Of a stretch of 64,000 nt of DNA, positions 27,701 to 35,770 are shown in pieces. The notes under the pieces were generated by a model. The model was given only the letters and a program-made list of their open reading frames with translations. It was not told the origin of the DNA and made no database searches. Numbering within the stretch: position 1 is the first letter of the stretch; every line of letters starts with the position of its first letter. This DNA is from Echinicola strongylocentroti (GTDB taxonomy: Bacteria > Bacteroidota > Bacteroidia > Cytophagales > Cyclobacteriaceae): the NCBI RefSeq assembly GCF_003260975.1, contig NZ_CP030041.1, positions 1,525,001 through 1,589,000 of the forward strand, in the 5' to 3' direction. A program made the position numbers and the translations under genes.

Positions 27701-27832
27701 AATTTAACTAAATAAGTGAAAGATATTAATAGATTAATAGTGACGCTTATCCAATTCAACAGAGATAACTCCAAGAATAGTAACCCCAATTTTATAACTG
27801 AAAAAAATTCAATGCAAAAAAATTAACATTTT

Positions 27833-28248
27833 TTAACCTAGTTTATGCAGTAGAAACCGTAATAGTCTGTTCCAACTGATGTCGAGAAGAACTGAAAGTG
27901 TAATCAGTTGGTGGGGAGGTGTGAGCCTAGTACCGCTACAGACCACCCTGCCTGGCCTCCCATAGCCGTCAAGTTAAGGCCTGTAAGTCACTGACATATA
28001 TATTCTTATTGATATCTGTGCTATCCACAAATGGACTAGGGAGATTGCAAATCCCCATTACACCGGTTCGGGATTACAAATCCCAAACAACTAAGTTCGT
28101 GCATTTGTGGCAGTTGGTGTGCTGATAGTCGCTGAAACTGACAGCTATGGTCTAGCTGCCAGGTAGAACCAAAAAACTAAAGCGAAGCGACTAATTTTAA
28201 AGTAATTTCAAATCGCAATACCTATGCACCGTGGCGCAGATTTAGGGT
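27833..28248 (-). repeat. Family A repeat interrupted by an inverted family B copy
   Basis: The left half (27833-27985; TTTATGCAGTAGAAACCGTAAT, CAGTTGGTGGGGAGGTGTGA) and the right half (28130-28248; CTATGGTCTAGCTGCC, CAATACCTATGCACCGTGGC) match uninterrupted copies at 28941-29109 and 50416-50581. Between them is about 145 bp that includes a full family B copy (28013-28122) in the opposite orientation to the one at 17.7 kb. This suggests B inserted into, or recombined with, A. Confidence 0.65.
28013..28122 (-). repeat. Family B repeat, inverted copy
   Basis: The reverse complement of this stretch matches the copy at 17720-17832 with scattered substitutions, including CAGCACACCAACTGCCAC at one end and both hairpin cores (GGGATTTGTAATCCC; GGGGATTTGCAATCTCC with changes). 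Confidence 0.7.
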
Positions 28249-28265
28249 GAAAGAGCAATAAACTG

Positions 28266-28300
28266 AAAAAAAGCCACCCATACTAGTGGACGGCTTTTTC
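28266..28300 (-). terminator. Intrinsic terminator overlapping a stop codon
   Basis: On the minus strand AAAAAGCC pairs with GGCTTTTT, followed by further T residues (seven in all). The stop codon of the small gene lies in the loop, so termination and end of translation nearly coincide. Confidence 0.8.
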
Positions 28301-28540
28301 ACTGTTAAGCTTTCGGGTTATATAACCACGATGCCTATTATAAAGGGCCGGTTTCTCACGCTCCTTTTTCATGAGCGGCTCTCTTAGCATATTCGATTCC
28401 AAGGCCCAATTTCGCAATTCATTAGCTTCTTGCTCATTTAGTATTCCCAAGGCTTTTTGATATTCTTTTTTCCATAGCCTATCATCAAAACGCACCTTTT
28501 CCAATATTAATTTATAATAATCCAGATAAGATGTTTTCAT
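28283..28540 (-). CDS. Small hypothetical protein (85 residues)
   Basis: Starting at ATG 28540 the product is MKTSYLDYYKLIL..., 85 residues, mostly charged and helical (DDRLWKKEYQKALGILNEQEANELRNWALESN), without a signal or TM segment. A longer frame with a TTG start at 28606 would add a hydrophobic leader, but that leader overlaps other sequence and looks non-coding. Small cytoplasmic proteins of this style recur in Bacteroidota without known function. A good terminator directly follows, which supports a real gene. Confidence 0.6.
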   Translation of the reverse strand: MKTSYLDYYKLILEKVRFDDRLWKKEYQKALGILNEQEANELRNWALESNMLREPLMKKEREKPALYNRHRGYITRKLNSEKAVH

Positions 28541-28596
28541 AGTAATTTCTGTATTGATGGTTAAAATTATCATTACCGGTAGGCCAATAATATACC

Positions 28597-28836
28597 CTAC
28601 CGCCAATCAAGATCATAAAACCAAGCAAAACGGGGCGGTGAATGAACCAGTCGTGATATCCAATTACACTTCAACAGCATAACAAAAAGTTTTTTGACTA
28701 CACTTTTCCTTATACGATAACCAGCCAAAAACGATTCGTAATTTCGTGAAATTTTTGAACGATTCCCATACCTTACCAAAAGGAGCTTTGCAAATCCGCT
28801 TAAGGCAAACGCAATACCTGCCCACCAATAAAGCAA
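28597..28836 (-). CDS. Possible small membrane protein, uncertain
   Basis: 79 codons with one hydrophobic N-terminal helix (WWAGIAFALSGFAKLLLV) and a basic, aromatic tail. The only usable start is TTG at 28836; a GGAGG sequence stands 11 bases upstream of it. It would be co-transcribed with the small gene downstream, whose ATG is 57 bases beyond its stop. It may be a real small protein, a decayed one, or chance. I do not recognise it. Confidence 0.3.
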   Translation of the reverse strand: MLYWWAGIAFALSGFAKLLLVRYGNRSKISRNYESFLAGYRIRKSVVKKLFVMLLKCNWISRLVHSPPRFAWFYDLDWR

Positions 28837-28940
28837 GAATAAAACAACCTCCCACCTATTCCGAAGATCCTACCATAACAATACAGCACTGTTGACCGAA
28901 GAAAATCACTTATCTTACCCTCCATATTATTTTCATTCAA

Positions 28941-29109
28941 TCCGGTTTATACATTAGAAATCGTGATAGCCTGCCCCAGCGGATGTCTGAAAGAGCTGAA
29001 AGCACAAGAAAATCAGCTGGTTTGGAGGTGTGAGTGTCCGCCGCAGCGGACCATGTCACAATACCTGTGCACCGTGGCGCAGATAGGCTAATGCATATTC
29101 TGGGTTCAA
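28941..29109 (-). repeat. Family A repeat, full-length copy
   Basis: Starts CGGTTTATACATTAGAAATCG and ends GGCTAATGCATATTCTGGGTT, with interior GGTTTGGAGGTGTGAG and CCGCCGCAGCGG. It fills most of the gap before the GH28 gene and contains no frame. Confidence 0.7.
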
Positions 29110-29155
29110 CATAAAACCAACCTATTCTTAGGTTGTCAAAACAGCTGTATATATT

Positions 29156-30487
29156 ATGCGAACACTTCTCATCCCACTGGTCCTTTTCCTTCTTTCTTTG
29201 AGCCCGGCATTAGCCCAAGAAGACCTATTTCCAGATGGATCTCCCATACCAGAATGGTTCAGGGATACGACCCCTACTGATATCAATACCCTTGGCCAGC
29301 ATTACCGCATCACCGATTTTGGTGCAGTTCAAGACAGTGCGGCCCTGCAGACCGAGACCATCCAGGGCGTCATAGACCAGGCCCATGCACAAGGCGGCGG
29401 AGTGGTCATCATTCCGAAAGGCACCTTTCTTAGTGGCTCGCTGTTTTTTAAACAAGGCACCCACTTGTACCTGGAAAAAGGTGCTGTCCTAAAAGGCAGT
29501 GATGACATCAGCCATTTTGAACTTCTCGATACACGCATAGAAGGGCAAAACAGAAAGTACTTTGCAGCCTTGGTCAATGCAGATGGGCTGGATGGCTTTA
29601 CCATATCCGGTAAAGGCACACTTAACGGAAACGGACTGAGGTACTGGAAAGCTTTTTGGCTCAGGAGAAAATTCAATCCAGATTGCACCAATTTGGACGA
29701 AATGCGACCCAGATTACTTCATATCTCCAACAGTAAAAACATCCAAGTATCTGGCATCAGCCTGATCAATTCACCATTTTGGACCTCCCATTACTACAAA
29801 TGTGAAAATGTAAAAATACTGGACCTGTACATCTATGCTCCCCACAAACCGGCGAATGCCAAAGCCCCTAGCTCTGACGCTATTGACCTGGATGTCTGCA
29901 AAAATGTCTTGGTCAAAAACTGTTTCATGTCTGTCAATGATGATGCCATTGCTCTTAAAGGAGGCAAGGGACCCAATGCGGACAAAAACCCCGATAATGG
30001 TGGCAATTATAATATCATCATAGAGGATTGTGAGTTTGGTTATTGCCATAGTGCCTTGACCTGTGGAAGTGAATCCATTCATAATAAAAACATTATTCTC
30101 AGAAGGACTAAAGTCTCCCATGCCACTCGCTTACTATGGCTAAAAATGCGACCTGACACCCCTCAAAAATACGAACATATCCTCGTCGAGGATATCAAGG
30201 GAAATGCGGCAAACATGCTTTATATCAAACCTTGGACACAGTTTTTTGACCTAAAGGGCGAAAAAGGTATAAAGCATTCCTCTGCAAGCAACATTGCATT
30301 TCGCAACATCGAGCTAGAGTGCAAAAAAGTATTCAATACCCAAGCCTCTGAACAATACCTCATCTCCGGTGTGACGATGGAGCATATCAACCTCACTCTT
30401 CCTTCGGCACAAGACCTCCGTTTGGACTATATAAAACCGCTTACTTTGAAAGACATTAAGGTCAATGGGAAGACAGAAGTCGAGTAG
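29156..30487 (+). CDS. GH28 family (polygalacturonase-like) glycoside hydrolase
   Basis: 443 residues with a signal peptide (~1-21, LALAQ). A right-handed beta-helix begins at ~55 (ITDFGAVQDSAALQTETIQGVIDQA, the usual N-terminal GH28/pectate-lyase-like motif). Active-site motifs are SSDAIDLD (D241, D244), VNDDAIALKGG (D262, D263), CHSALTCGSE in place of the GHG loop, and LLWLKMRPD in place of RIK. The enzyme cleaves pectin-type or related uronic-acid glycosides in the periplasm or outside. It stands alone, not next to a SusCD pair. The exact substrate is uncertain, as GH28 includes exo- and rhamnogalacturonan enzymes. Confidence 0.92.
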   Translation: MRTLLIPLVLFLLSLSPALAQEDLFPDGSPIPEWFRDTTPTDINTLGQHYRITDFGAVQDSAALQTETIQGVIDQAHAQGGGVVIIPKGTFLSGSLFFKQGTHLYLEKGAVLKGSDDISHFELLDTRIEGQNRKYFAALVNADGLDGFTISGKGTLNGNGLRYWKAFWLRRKFNPDCTNLDEMRPRLLHISNSKNIQVSGISLINSPFWTSHYYKCENVKILDLYIYAPHKPANAKAPSSDAIDLDVCKNVLVKNCFMSVNDDAIALKGGKGPNADKNPDNGGNYNIIIEDCEFGYCHSALTCGSESIHNKNIILRRTKVSHATRLLWLKMRPDTPQKYEHILVEDIKGNAANMLYIKPWTQFFDLKGEKGIKHSSASNIAFRNIELECKKVFNTQASEQYLISGVTMEHINLTLPSAQDLRLDYIKPLTLKDIKVNGKTEVE

Positions 30488-30638
30488 CCTGTCGGATGAA
30501 TACTAAGTCTCCCCCACTCACCATCATGCCAGACGGTACTGTGTAGAGACCCGATCTTTTTTACCCAATTCCATTTGGTTAAGCAAATACAGGCGGTGCC
30601 AGACCGAGTCGTGGCCCAACATTATCTTTACTTTCTGA

Positions 30639-30666
30639 AGGGGCTTAAGCCCCTATTTTTTTCAGT
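30639..30666 (+). terminator. Terminator-like palindrome downstream of GH28
   Basis: The perfect 16-bp palindrome AGGGGCTTAAGCCCCT is followed by ATTTTTTT. It lies about 150 bases after the GH28 stop codon, so it may be its terminator, but it also resembles the REP-like palindromes nearby. Confidence 0.55.
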
Positions 30667-30924
30667 TGTATTTCCCCTAGAAGAAAACACAGAGCAAACG
30701 CATTTAAAAAAAAATGTTCCTATTTGCATTTATATCTGCCGTTCCTACGGAACTTACCCTTTTGTGTGTTATCATTTTTGGTGCAGGTTGTCACCTGCAC
30801 CTTCTATATGACCCTCCGCCAAAGGCGGATGAGGCAAGATGCTCAGTTGCTAACGCCTATTCAGGGTTTAACCTCAACCAAATCAACTAATCATTCTTTC
30901 AGCCCATCCAGCCGTTCGGCAATC

Positions 30925-31085
30925 TAGTGTCAAGCTAAACCTACGTGTAATCCGGTGTGTCTTTTGGCCTATCTCTCCGTTGCAAAAAGACTTCCTTAGC
31001 TACGGATAGGGGCGTTTTTTGCGCCTTGACCTCCTCCAAAATACACTACCGCCTTACCCGTCATTTAAGCGTTGACTTGACCCTA
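30925..31085. mobile_element. MITE-like element, copy 1 (degenerate ends)
   Basis: 161 bp, from TAGTGTCAAGCTAA to TTGACTTGACCCTA. The interior (GTAATCCGGTG.GTCTTTTGG, AAAAGACTTCCTTAGCTACGG, AGGGGCGTTTTTTG) matches the copy at 38.1 kb over nearly its whole length. Terminal repeats have several mismatches, so this copy is probably older or inactive. No frame is present, so it is non-autonomous. Confidence 0.75.
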
Positions 31086-31121
31086 GGCTACTGCGGTTTC
31101 CAATGTACAAATCGGGGCTAA

Positions 31122-31211
31122 GTGCCAGCGGCACGATGAATTTTGTAACCTGCGGATTCATCCGCAGGAGCTTAAGCTCTCCTCAACCTCCCGAAGGAGT
31201 GCCAGCGGCAC
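31122..31211. repeat. Cluster of REP-like palindromes
   Basis: GTGCCAGCGGCAC at 31122 and 31199, CCTGCGGATTCATCCGCAGG at 31149 and GAGCTTAAGCTC at 31168. Four perfect hairpins within 90 bp are not explained by any gene. Confidence 0.65.
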
Positions 31212-31327
31212 GGATGATAGCTATGCCTACACGAAAATTGTTTCCCTTCAAAACACTAAACGCGTTTGCCCTAGAAGAAAACATGATACGCACTGACATT
31301 TAGCGGGAATTAATTACCTTTAACTTG

Positions 31328-31355
31328 GTTTAACTCGGAATATGCATTAACCTAT
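31328..31355 (+). repeat. Lone family A end
   Basis: GGTTTAACTCGGAATATGCATTAACC is the left end of family A without its interior, placed 18 bases before the sigma-factor start. It may form part of that gene's leader. Confidence 0.55.
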
Positions 31356-31372
31356 CATACTATTTTTTGATC

Positions 31373-31960
31373 ATGGAAAAGTCACCATCAGATGCACGCC
31401 AAACAGTAGCGGAATGGGTCTACCACTTTGGAGACAACTTATTTTCATGGGCATTTCACAAAACCAATGATCGTAAACTAGCGGAAGACCTGGTTCAGGA
31501 CACCTTCCTATCGGCATTAAAGTCCTTTGCCAGTTTTGAGGAGAAAAGCAGCCCTCAAACATGGTTATTCAGCATCTTGAACAATAAAATCATAGACCAT
31601 TACAGAAAAAGCACCAACAAGGAAACCGGTGACCTCCACTATCATCACTGTATCAAAATAACAGATGGACTTTTCGATAACAACGGAAATTGGACCAAAA
31701 ACGGTCTGGAACAAGCCTGGGAGCAAGAAGAACACCTATTGGACAATCCTGAATTTCGCCAAGTCATGGATAGTTGTTTGAATGATTTGCCCGAAAATTG
31801 GCACCATGCGTTGGTTTCAAAATTCCATTTGCAAAAAAAAACAGCAGAAATCTGTCAGGAACTTGGAGTTTCCACGTCCAATTATTGGCAGATTATCCAT
31901 CGGTCAAAGCTATTGCTCAAAAAATGCCTTGAAAAAAAATGGTTTTCAACGTTTAAATGA
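31373..31960 (+). CDS. ECF-type RNA polymerase sigma factor
   Basis: 195 residues from ATG 31373; a TTG two codons earlier is less likely. Region 2 is at ~20-85 (LFSWAFHKTNDRKLAEDLVQDTFLSAL, TWLFSILNNKIIDHYRK) and region 4 at ~140-190 (DLPENWHHALVSKFHLQKKTAEICQELGVSTSNYWQIIHRSKLLLKKCL). There is no FecR or SusC partner. Instead it is followed after 6 bases by a small Cys/His protein that looks like its anti-sigma factor. Regulon unknown. Confidence 0.92.
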   Translation: MEKSPSDARQTVAEWVYHFGDNLFSWAFHKTNDRKLAEDLVQDTFLSALKSFASFEEKSSPQTWLFSILNNKIIDHYRKSTNKETGDLHYHHCIKITDGLFDNNGNWTKNGLEQAWEQEEHLLDNPEFRQVMDSCLNDLPENWHHALVSKFHLQKKTAEICQELGVSTSNYWQIIHRSKLLLKKCLEKKWFSTFK

Positions 31961-31966
31961 TCCCTT

Positions 31967-32239
31967 ATGCGGTTAATGGAAAAAATCATATTGTCCTGTA
32001 AAATGACTACAAAACTGGTGGAAAAAGAACGCATCACCCAATTGAATTTGCGTGAAAAACTCCAAATGAGAATGCACCTCTTTATGTGTACTGCCTGCAA
32101 GGCCTATATCAGACAAAGCAAGGCGCTGGAGAGAATCATCAGCAATTGGGCGCAATCGTCAAAAACACCAACGCGTACCTTTACCTTGTCGGATAATGCC
32201 AAGAAAGAAATCATAAAAAAAATAGCAGCTTCAGATTAA
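31967..32239 (+). CDS. Small zinc-finger anti-sigma-like protein
   Basis: 90 residues (87 if translation begins at the ATG at 31976). It contains the spaced C..H...C..C pattern of zf-HC2 proteins: SCKMTTKLVEK (C11), MHLFMCTAC (H37, C41, C44). No TM segment follows, so it would act in the cytoplasm, as small HC proteins paired with ECF factors do. It sits 6 bases after the sigma gene in the same direction. Function is assigned from pattern and pairing. Confidence 0.75.
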   Translation: MRLMEKIILSCKMTTKLVEKERITQLNLREKLQMRMHLFMCTACKAYIRQSKALERIISNWAQSSKTPTRTFTLSDNAKKEIIKKIAASD

Positions 32240-32378
32240 TTATCAGGTATTATTTATCTGCTCGTCTAATTTCTCGATAAACATACAATGAACGAACCAT
32301 GGACAACACACTGCTGAGCAATTCATTTTTTATCTACAGAGCACTTCTCGGCACCGTCCCACCTAAATTTTACATGAA

Positions 32379-32912
32379 ATGAAACTACCTAATCAATGCA
32401 TAGAAAACTTGTCCCAGATCAGCGAACTACTGGAAAAGTTATCTCCAGACCAATACAGGCGACCTTGCTCCATACTGTCCGGTGCGTCGATTGGCCAACA
32501 TGTCCGCCATATTCTGGAATTTTACCAATGCCTTTTGTTTTCGGAGGACAACAGCACCTTTAGCTATGATGACCGCAAAAGAGTCAGTTTCTTGGAATAC
32601 GCTCCTTCTGAAGCCATTAAGCTACTCGAAGCCATTGTTCATAAATTGAAACAACTCAAAGAAGATGCCCCGCTTAAACTCATCGCCAATTTTGACATTA
32701 CCGATGACAGCTGCCACCATACCCTTGACACTTCCCTTTTTAGGGAATTGGCCTATAACCTAGAGCATAGCATCCACCACCAAGCACTGATAAAGATTGG
32801 TATGAAAGAACTAAAGCTTGACATCCATCTTCCTGATCACTTTGGCATGGCTCCAGCTACTTTCAGAAACAATAACCAACTTCAAGAAACTTCAACCCAG
32901 AATATGCATTAG
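32379..32912 (+). CDS. DinB-like four-helix protein
   Basis: 177 residues. The DinB/YfiT-type metal-binding His pattern is visible: GQHVRHILEFYQCL (~46-59) and NLEHSIHHQALIKIGM (~127-142). Such proteins are often metal-dependent thiol transferases; here the function is unknown. The protein body ends at HFGMAPATFR. The last residues (STQNMH) and the stop codon are encoded by the left end of a family A repeat, so the original C-terminus may have been different. Downstream genes run in the same direction but beyond that repeat. Confidence 0.75.
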   Translation: MKLPNQCIENLSQISELLEKLSPDQYRRPCSILSGASIGQHVRHILEFYQCLLFSEDNSTFSYDDRKRVSFLEYAPSEAIKLLEAIVHKLKQLKEDAPLKLIANFDITDDSCHHTLDTSLFRELAYNLEHSIHHQALIKIGMKELKLDIHLPDHFGMAPATFRNNNQLQETSTQNMH

Positions 32913-33034
32913 TCGCGGCCTGATCCGCCACGATGGATGCCTCTATCAGCAACCAACCTGATTTTATTGCAGTTTCAAACCTTCCCGATAGCGGACAGGC
33001 GATAACGATTGCTAATGCATAAACCAGGTTCAAA
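32891..33034 (+). repeat. Family A repeat overlapping a gene 3' end
   Basis: Starts TTCAACCCAGAATATGCATTAG and ends with the inverted match GCTAATGCATAAACCAGGTT. The left end lies inside the DinB-like gene and supplies its TAG stop. Confidence 0.7.
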
Positions 33035-33051
33035 ATCCTAAATTAAAGACC

Positions 33052-33777
33052 ATGTGCACTGTCACCTATATACCACTACCTAGCGGCTTTGTCCTCTCCT
33101 CCAATAGGGACGAGCTCACACATCGAGCGGCCTTGCCCCCGATGTGGCACAGCCCTGGCGCGGCACCATTACTATTTCCTTATGAGCCGACCTCTAAAGG
33201 TTCATGGCTAGCGGTCAGCAAACAACTGGAAGTCCGGTGCCTGCTAAACGGTGCCTTCGAAAATCACATCAAAAAACCCAACTATCGAAAAAGCAGGGGA
33301 AAAATGCTAGTGGAGAGCTTTAACTCCCCAGCATTGGAGGCCTTCGTGAACGAGTACAATTTTGACGGGATCGCCCCTTTCACACTGATAGATATCAATG
33401 AAACAGGCCTCTCAGAAATACGTTGGGACGAAAAGAAAATAACCGTTAATAAATTACCTTCCGATCAAGCCAAAATCTGGTCATCAGCCACACTTTACCC
33501 TCCTCCTGTCCGTAAAGAAAGGGAGAGCGCATTTACCCAATGGCTTCATAAAAACCGGGCTTCGGAGGACGTTAACATTACAGATTTTCATCTATCTACC
33601 CACGGTATGGATGCCACGAACGACATCCTCATGGCTCGTCCTTCCGGCATCAAGACCACCAGTTTTACGCAGTTCAGAAAACAAGGAAACCACGGCTCAT
33701 TAACCTTTAGAGACTTAGAAAAAGCTACTATCTCAACGACTCAATGGAAAAGCAACAATCTCTCCACCGTACACTAG
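33052..33777 (+). CDS. NRDE (TANGO2-type) family protein
   Basis: 241 residues. It begins MCTVTYIP with the family's conserved Cys2, then LSSNRDELTHRAALPP (the NRDE motif, ~16-28), GSWLAV (~57) and LLNGAF (~71). The fold is related to Ntn hydrolases, in which Cys2 would be the nucleophile after Met removal; no enzymatic activity is firmly established for the family. The 3' end overlaps the next gene by 34 bases in another frame, so the two are translated from one message and probably act together. Confidence 0.88.
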   Translation: MCTVTYIPLPSGFVLSSNRDELTHRAALPPMWHSPGAAPLLFPYEPTSKGSWLAVSKQLEVRCLLNGAFENHIKKPNYRKSRGKMLVESFNSPALEAFVNEYNFDGIAPFTLIDINETGLSEIRWDEKKITVNKLPSDQAKIWSSATLYPPPVRKERESAFTQWLHKNRASEDVNITDFHLSTHGMDATNDILMARPSGIKTTSFTQFRKQGNHGSLTFRDLEKATISTTQWKSNNLSTVH

Positions 33778-34742
33778 GTTTTGCCCTTGTCTTGGCATGG
33801 CCCAACACCTATTGCAAACAAGCTGGTGCATGGTATGACCCTATCATGAAATGGGCTGGTTTTAACAAAAATGGCTATTATAAAGCAGGTCATGCGGCGA
33901 TTGTCCTTATCTGTCCAGAAAGTGGAAAATGCCATTATTTTGATTTTGGGAGGTACCACGCTCCTTTTGGTCATGGCCGTGTCAGAAGTGCCGAAACTGA
34001 TCCAGAACTTACTATCCTCCAGACCGCTCAAATCATTGGTGACCACATCCACAACCTCCACGCCATTTTAGAGGAGCTTTCCGAAAATGAAAGTTGTCAT
34101 GGATCAGGGCCTTTGCATGCTTCAGTAAGCCGAATATCTCTCCCCCAAGCCCTCTCCAAAGCAATCAACCTTCAAAAGAAAAGTCCTCTCCCTTATGGGC
34201 CATTTGTCCCGCAAGGCAGCAATTGCTCGCGCTTTGTCCAAAAGGTACTTTTGGCCGGATTACCTTTTTTGTGGCATCGAATAAAACTTACTTTCCCCTA
34301 TTCCATCACCCCAACACCTGCTACCAATGTTCATGCCGTTGGAGCTCCTTTGATAACGGAAAACGCAATAGCCTCTTCACTTCCTCAACACATCAACCTA
34401 AGCGAGACATTGCTACCACCTCCCTACGCTAACACACTTCCAAAGAATGCCCACTGGCATAGTGGTGAAGGGGCCGGAAGCTGGTTTCATATCGAACAAT
34501 GTGAAAATGGATTCCTGATCAGCAGGTATTCGGCCGGAGGAGTTTTAGAGTTTCAGGATGTCTATCAAAAAGCCCAAAACCTACCGTTTTACGTAAATCA
34601 ACCTTTTAAGGTAGCTTACCCCAGTCACTACGGGCAAATCATCCTCACCCAGTCTACCCGAGAAGTTGTCTTTCTACCCTTGAGCGCAGATAGCGATAAT
34701 ACAGTCCCAAAAACCAACTCTTCTCAGGGCAAAGGCTTTTAG
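33744..34742 (+). CDS. Uncharacterised protein, permuted papain-like (DUF6695-like)
   Basis: 332 residues with no signal peptide. The order KAGHAAIVLI (H50), HYFDFGRYHAPFGHGRVRS (~63-85) and then GSNCSRFVQKVL (C161) matches the arrangement of circularly permuted NlpC/P60 or LRAT/YiiX-like enzymes, where the catalytic His precedes the Cys. I recall similar proteins in Bacteroidota under DUF6695, but this is memory, not a search. The C-terminal third (~235-332) is a separate region with YSAGGVLEFQDVY. It is coupled to the NRDE gene by a 34-base overlap. A hydrolase, amidase or acyltransferase is possible; none is shown. Confidence 0.7.
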   Translation: MEKQQSLHRTLGFALVLAWPNTYCKQAGAWYDPIMKWAGFNKNGYYKAGHAAIVLICPESGKCHYFDFGRYHAPFGHGRVRSAETDPELTILQTAQIIGDHIHNLHAILEELSENESCHGSGPLHASVSRISLPQALSKAINLQKKSPLPYGPFVPQGSNCSRFVQKVLLAGLPFLWHRIKLTFPYSITPTPATNVHAVGAPLITENAIASSLPQHINLSETLLPPPYANTLPKNAHWHSGEGAGSWFHIEQCENGFLISRYSAGGVLEFQDVYQKAQNLPFYVNQPFKVAYPSHYGQIILTQSTREVVFLPLSADSDNTVPKTNSSQGKGF

Positions 34743-34875
34743 CCCCACATTCCAACACGTATAAAAACAGCATCCCCTTTTGACAAGCACATAGACAACC
34801 ACATCAGACACCAAAGGGCTAATCCCATTACTTTTTGATCCTATCTGGCTATCAGCTACTTACCCGAGCCAAAAA

Positions 34876-35739
34876 TCATTTGTGTTTCTTGCCCCAAGGA
34901 GTTCTTTTGACCATATAGTTAAGTGAGTTTACATAAGAATCCGAGTCATTGCCAAATGCTTCCCTGCTGTCTGCATAAACATTGCTGCCTTGGTCACTGA
35001 ATACCTTCAAGGAAACGCTACAATCATAATTGATGGTGGTAGTCGCACTTCCGCCCGAATAGGTAGTCGTCTTGGTTTCTTTTCTGTTTTTTTCCTTTTC
35101 CTTCTCGGTAGAATAAGCACTTCCCGTGGTAACCGCCCCTTTATTTTCGATATCTGTACTTCCAAACACGACATACTCTACACCTAGCAATACCGCTATT
35201 TCCTGAGGATTGGCAGCTGTTGCCAAGTGATGGCCATCTATCCCGTTTTGTTCCAAGATCGAATTGGTAATCATGGGATCCTGAACGGAGATCAAAGAAG
35301 TATTTTTTCTGAATGAGTTGGCACATTCATTCTGCGCCTTTGACCGGAGGGCATCCACCATCATCCCTTGATCATTGGTAATGATCTGAAACGGCAGCAC
35401 CGCCAGCTTGTTTCTTCGGTCCTCAGGGGTGGAGGCTGGACGTTGGGAAGCCGTAGGAACGGCGCTTGGAGCGGCCGGTTCATTGATCGTCTCTGTCCTT
35501 CCGCTGGCAAACTCGATCTTATTGATCTCGTCCTTGTTCACTTCATACTCAAGGTCTTCTCCAGCATACTTAAATTTGATAGAGCTGGAGCCAATACTGG
35601 TCACTTTTCCTTCCATTTTGGAACCATCCAACTTCACGATTACATCATTTTTTTCTTCTTGTGCTATAGCTTCGAGATGAAATATAGTCAGACTCATTAC
35701 CATCATCGCCGCAATCAGCAGGTTAATTGACAACTTCAT
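34876..35739 (-). CDS. Exported CsgG-like protein with N-terminal SH3-like domain
   Basis: 287 residues with a signal peptide (~1-26, AIAQE). The first domain (~30-82; VIVKLDGSKMEGKVTSI...INKIEFASGRTE) is a small beta domain common in Bacteroidota. A Pro/Ala linker (~84-105) leads to a CsgG/DUF799-like part (~108-287: KLAVLPFQI, KAQNECANSFRK, LLGVEYVVFGSTDI). A low-complexity Lys/Glu/Thr segment at ~208-225 interrupts it. Such domains sit in the periplasm and can bind or assemble envelope components; no specific role is visible. It is the second gene of a pair with the small protein upstream. Confidence 0.7.
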   Translation of the reverse strand: MKLSINLLIAAMMVMSLTIFHLEAIAQEEKNDVIVKLDGSKMEGKVTSIGSSSIKFKYAGEDLEYEVNKDEINKIEFASGRTETINEPAAPSAVPTASQRPASTPEDRRNKLAVLPFQIITNDQGMMVDALRSKAQNECANSFRKNTSLISVQDPMITNSILEQNGIDGHHLATAANPQEIAVLLGVEYVVFGSTDIENKGAVTTGSAYSTEKEKEKNRKETKTTTYSGGSATTTINYDCSVSLKVFSDQGSNVYADSREAFGNDSDSYVNSLNYMVKRTPWGKKHK

Positions 35740-35770
35740 AGCATTTTTGTTTTATTAGGATCAGATAATT

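Larger units (their letters stand above)
27701..28282. other. Repeat-filled intergenic region, 582 bp
   Basis: The left ~130 bp is AT-rich and should carry the promoter of the NEW3/ABC operon. The rest is a family A element split by a family B element, ending at the terminator of the small gene on the right. No gene was seen. Confidence 0.6.
30488..31372. other. Palindrome-rich intergenic region, 885 bp
   Basis: No gene is supported. From left to right it holds a terminator-like palindrome at 30639, further short inverted repeats (GCAGGTTGTCACCTGC near 30785; CCGCCAAAGGCGG near 30818), a MITE-like element (30925-31085), a group of REP-like palindromes (31122-31211) and a lone family A end (31328-31355). 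GTGCCAGCGGCAC occurs twice. Confidence 0.65.

Noticed and set aside
28541..28606. TTG-initiated extension giving the small protein a hydrophobic leader
   Set aside because: The ATG at 28540 gives a compact charged protein. The leader overlaps the end of another possible frame and an inverted repeat (GGTAGG/CCTACC).
29156..30487. GH28 enzyme as part of a polysaccharide utilisation locus with the SusCD modules
   Set aside because: The nearest SusCD genes are 8 kb away on the other strand with unrelated genes between them. No direct link can be supported.
30575..31303. Several plus-strand frames of 60-80 codons between GH28 and the sigma factor
   Set aside because: They run through REP-like palindromes and the MITE element, so their openness comes from repeat sequence rather than coding.
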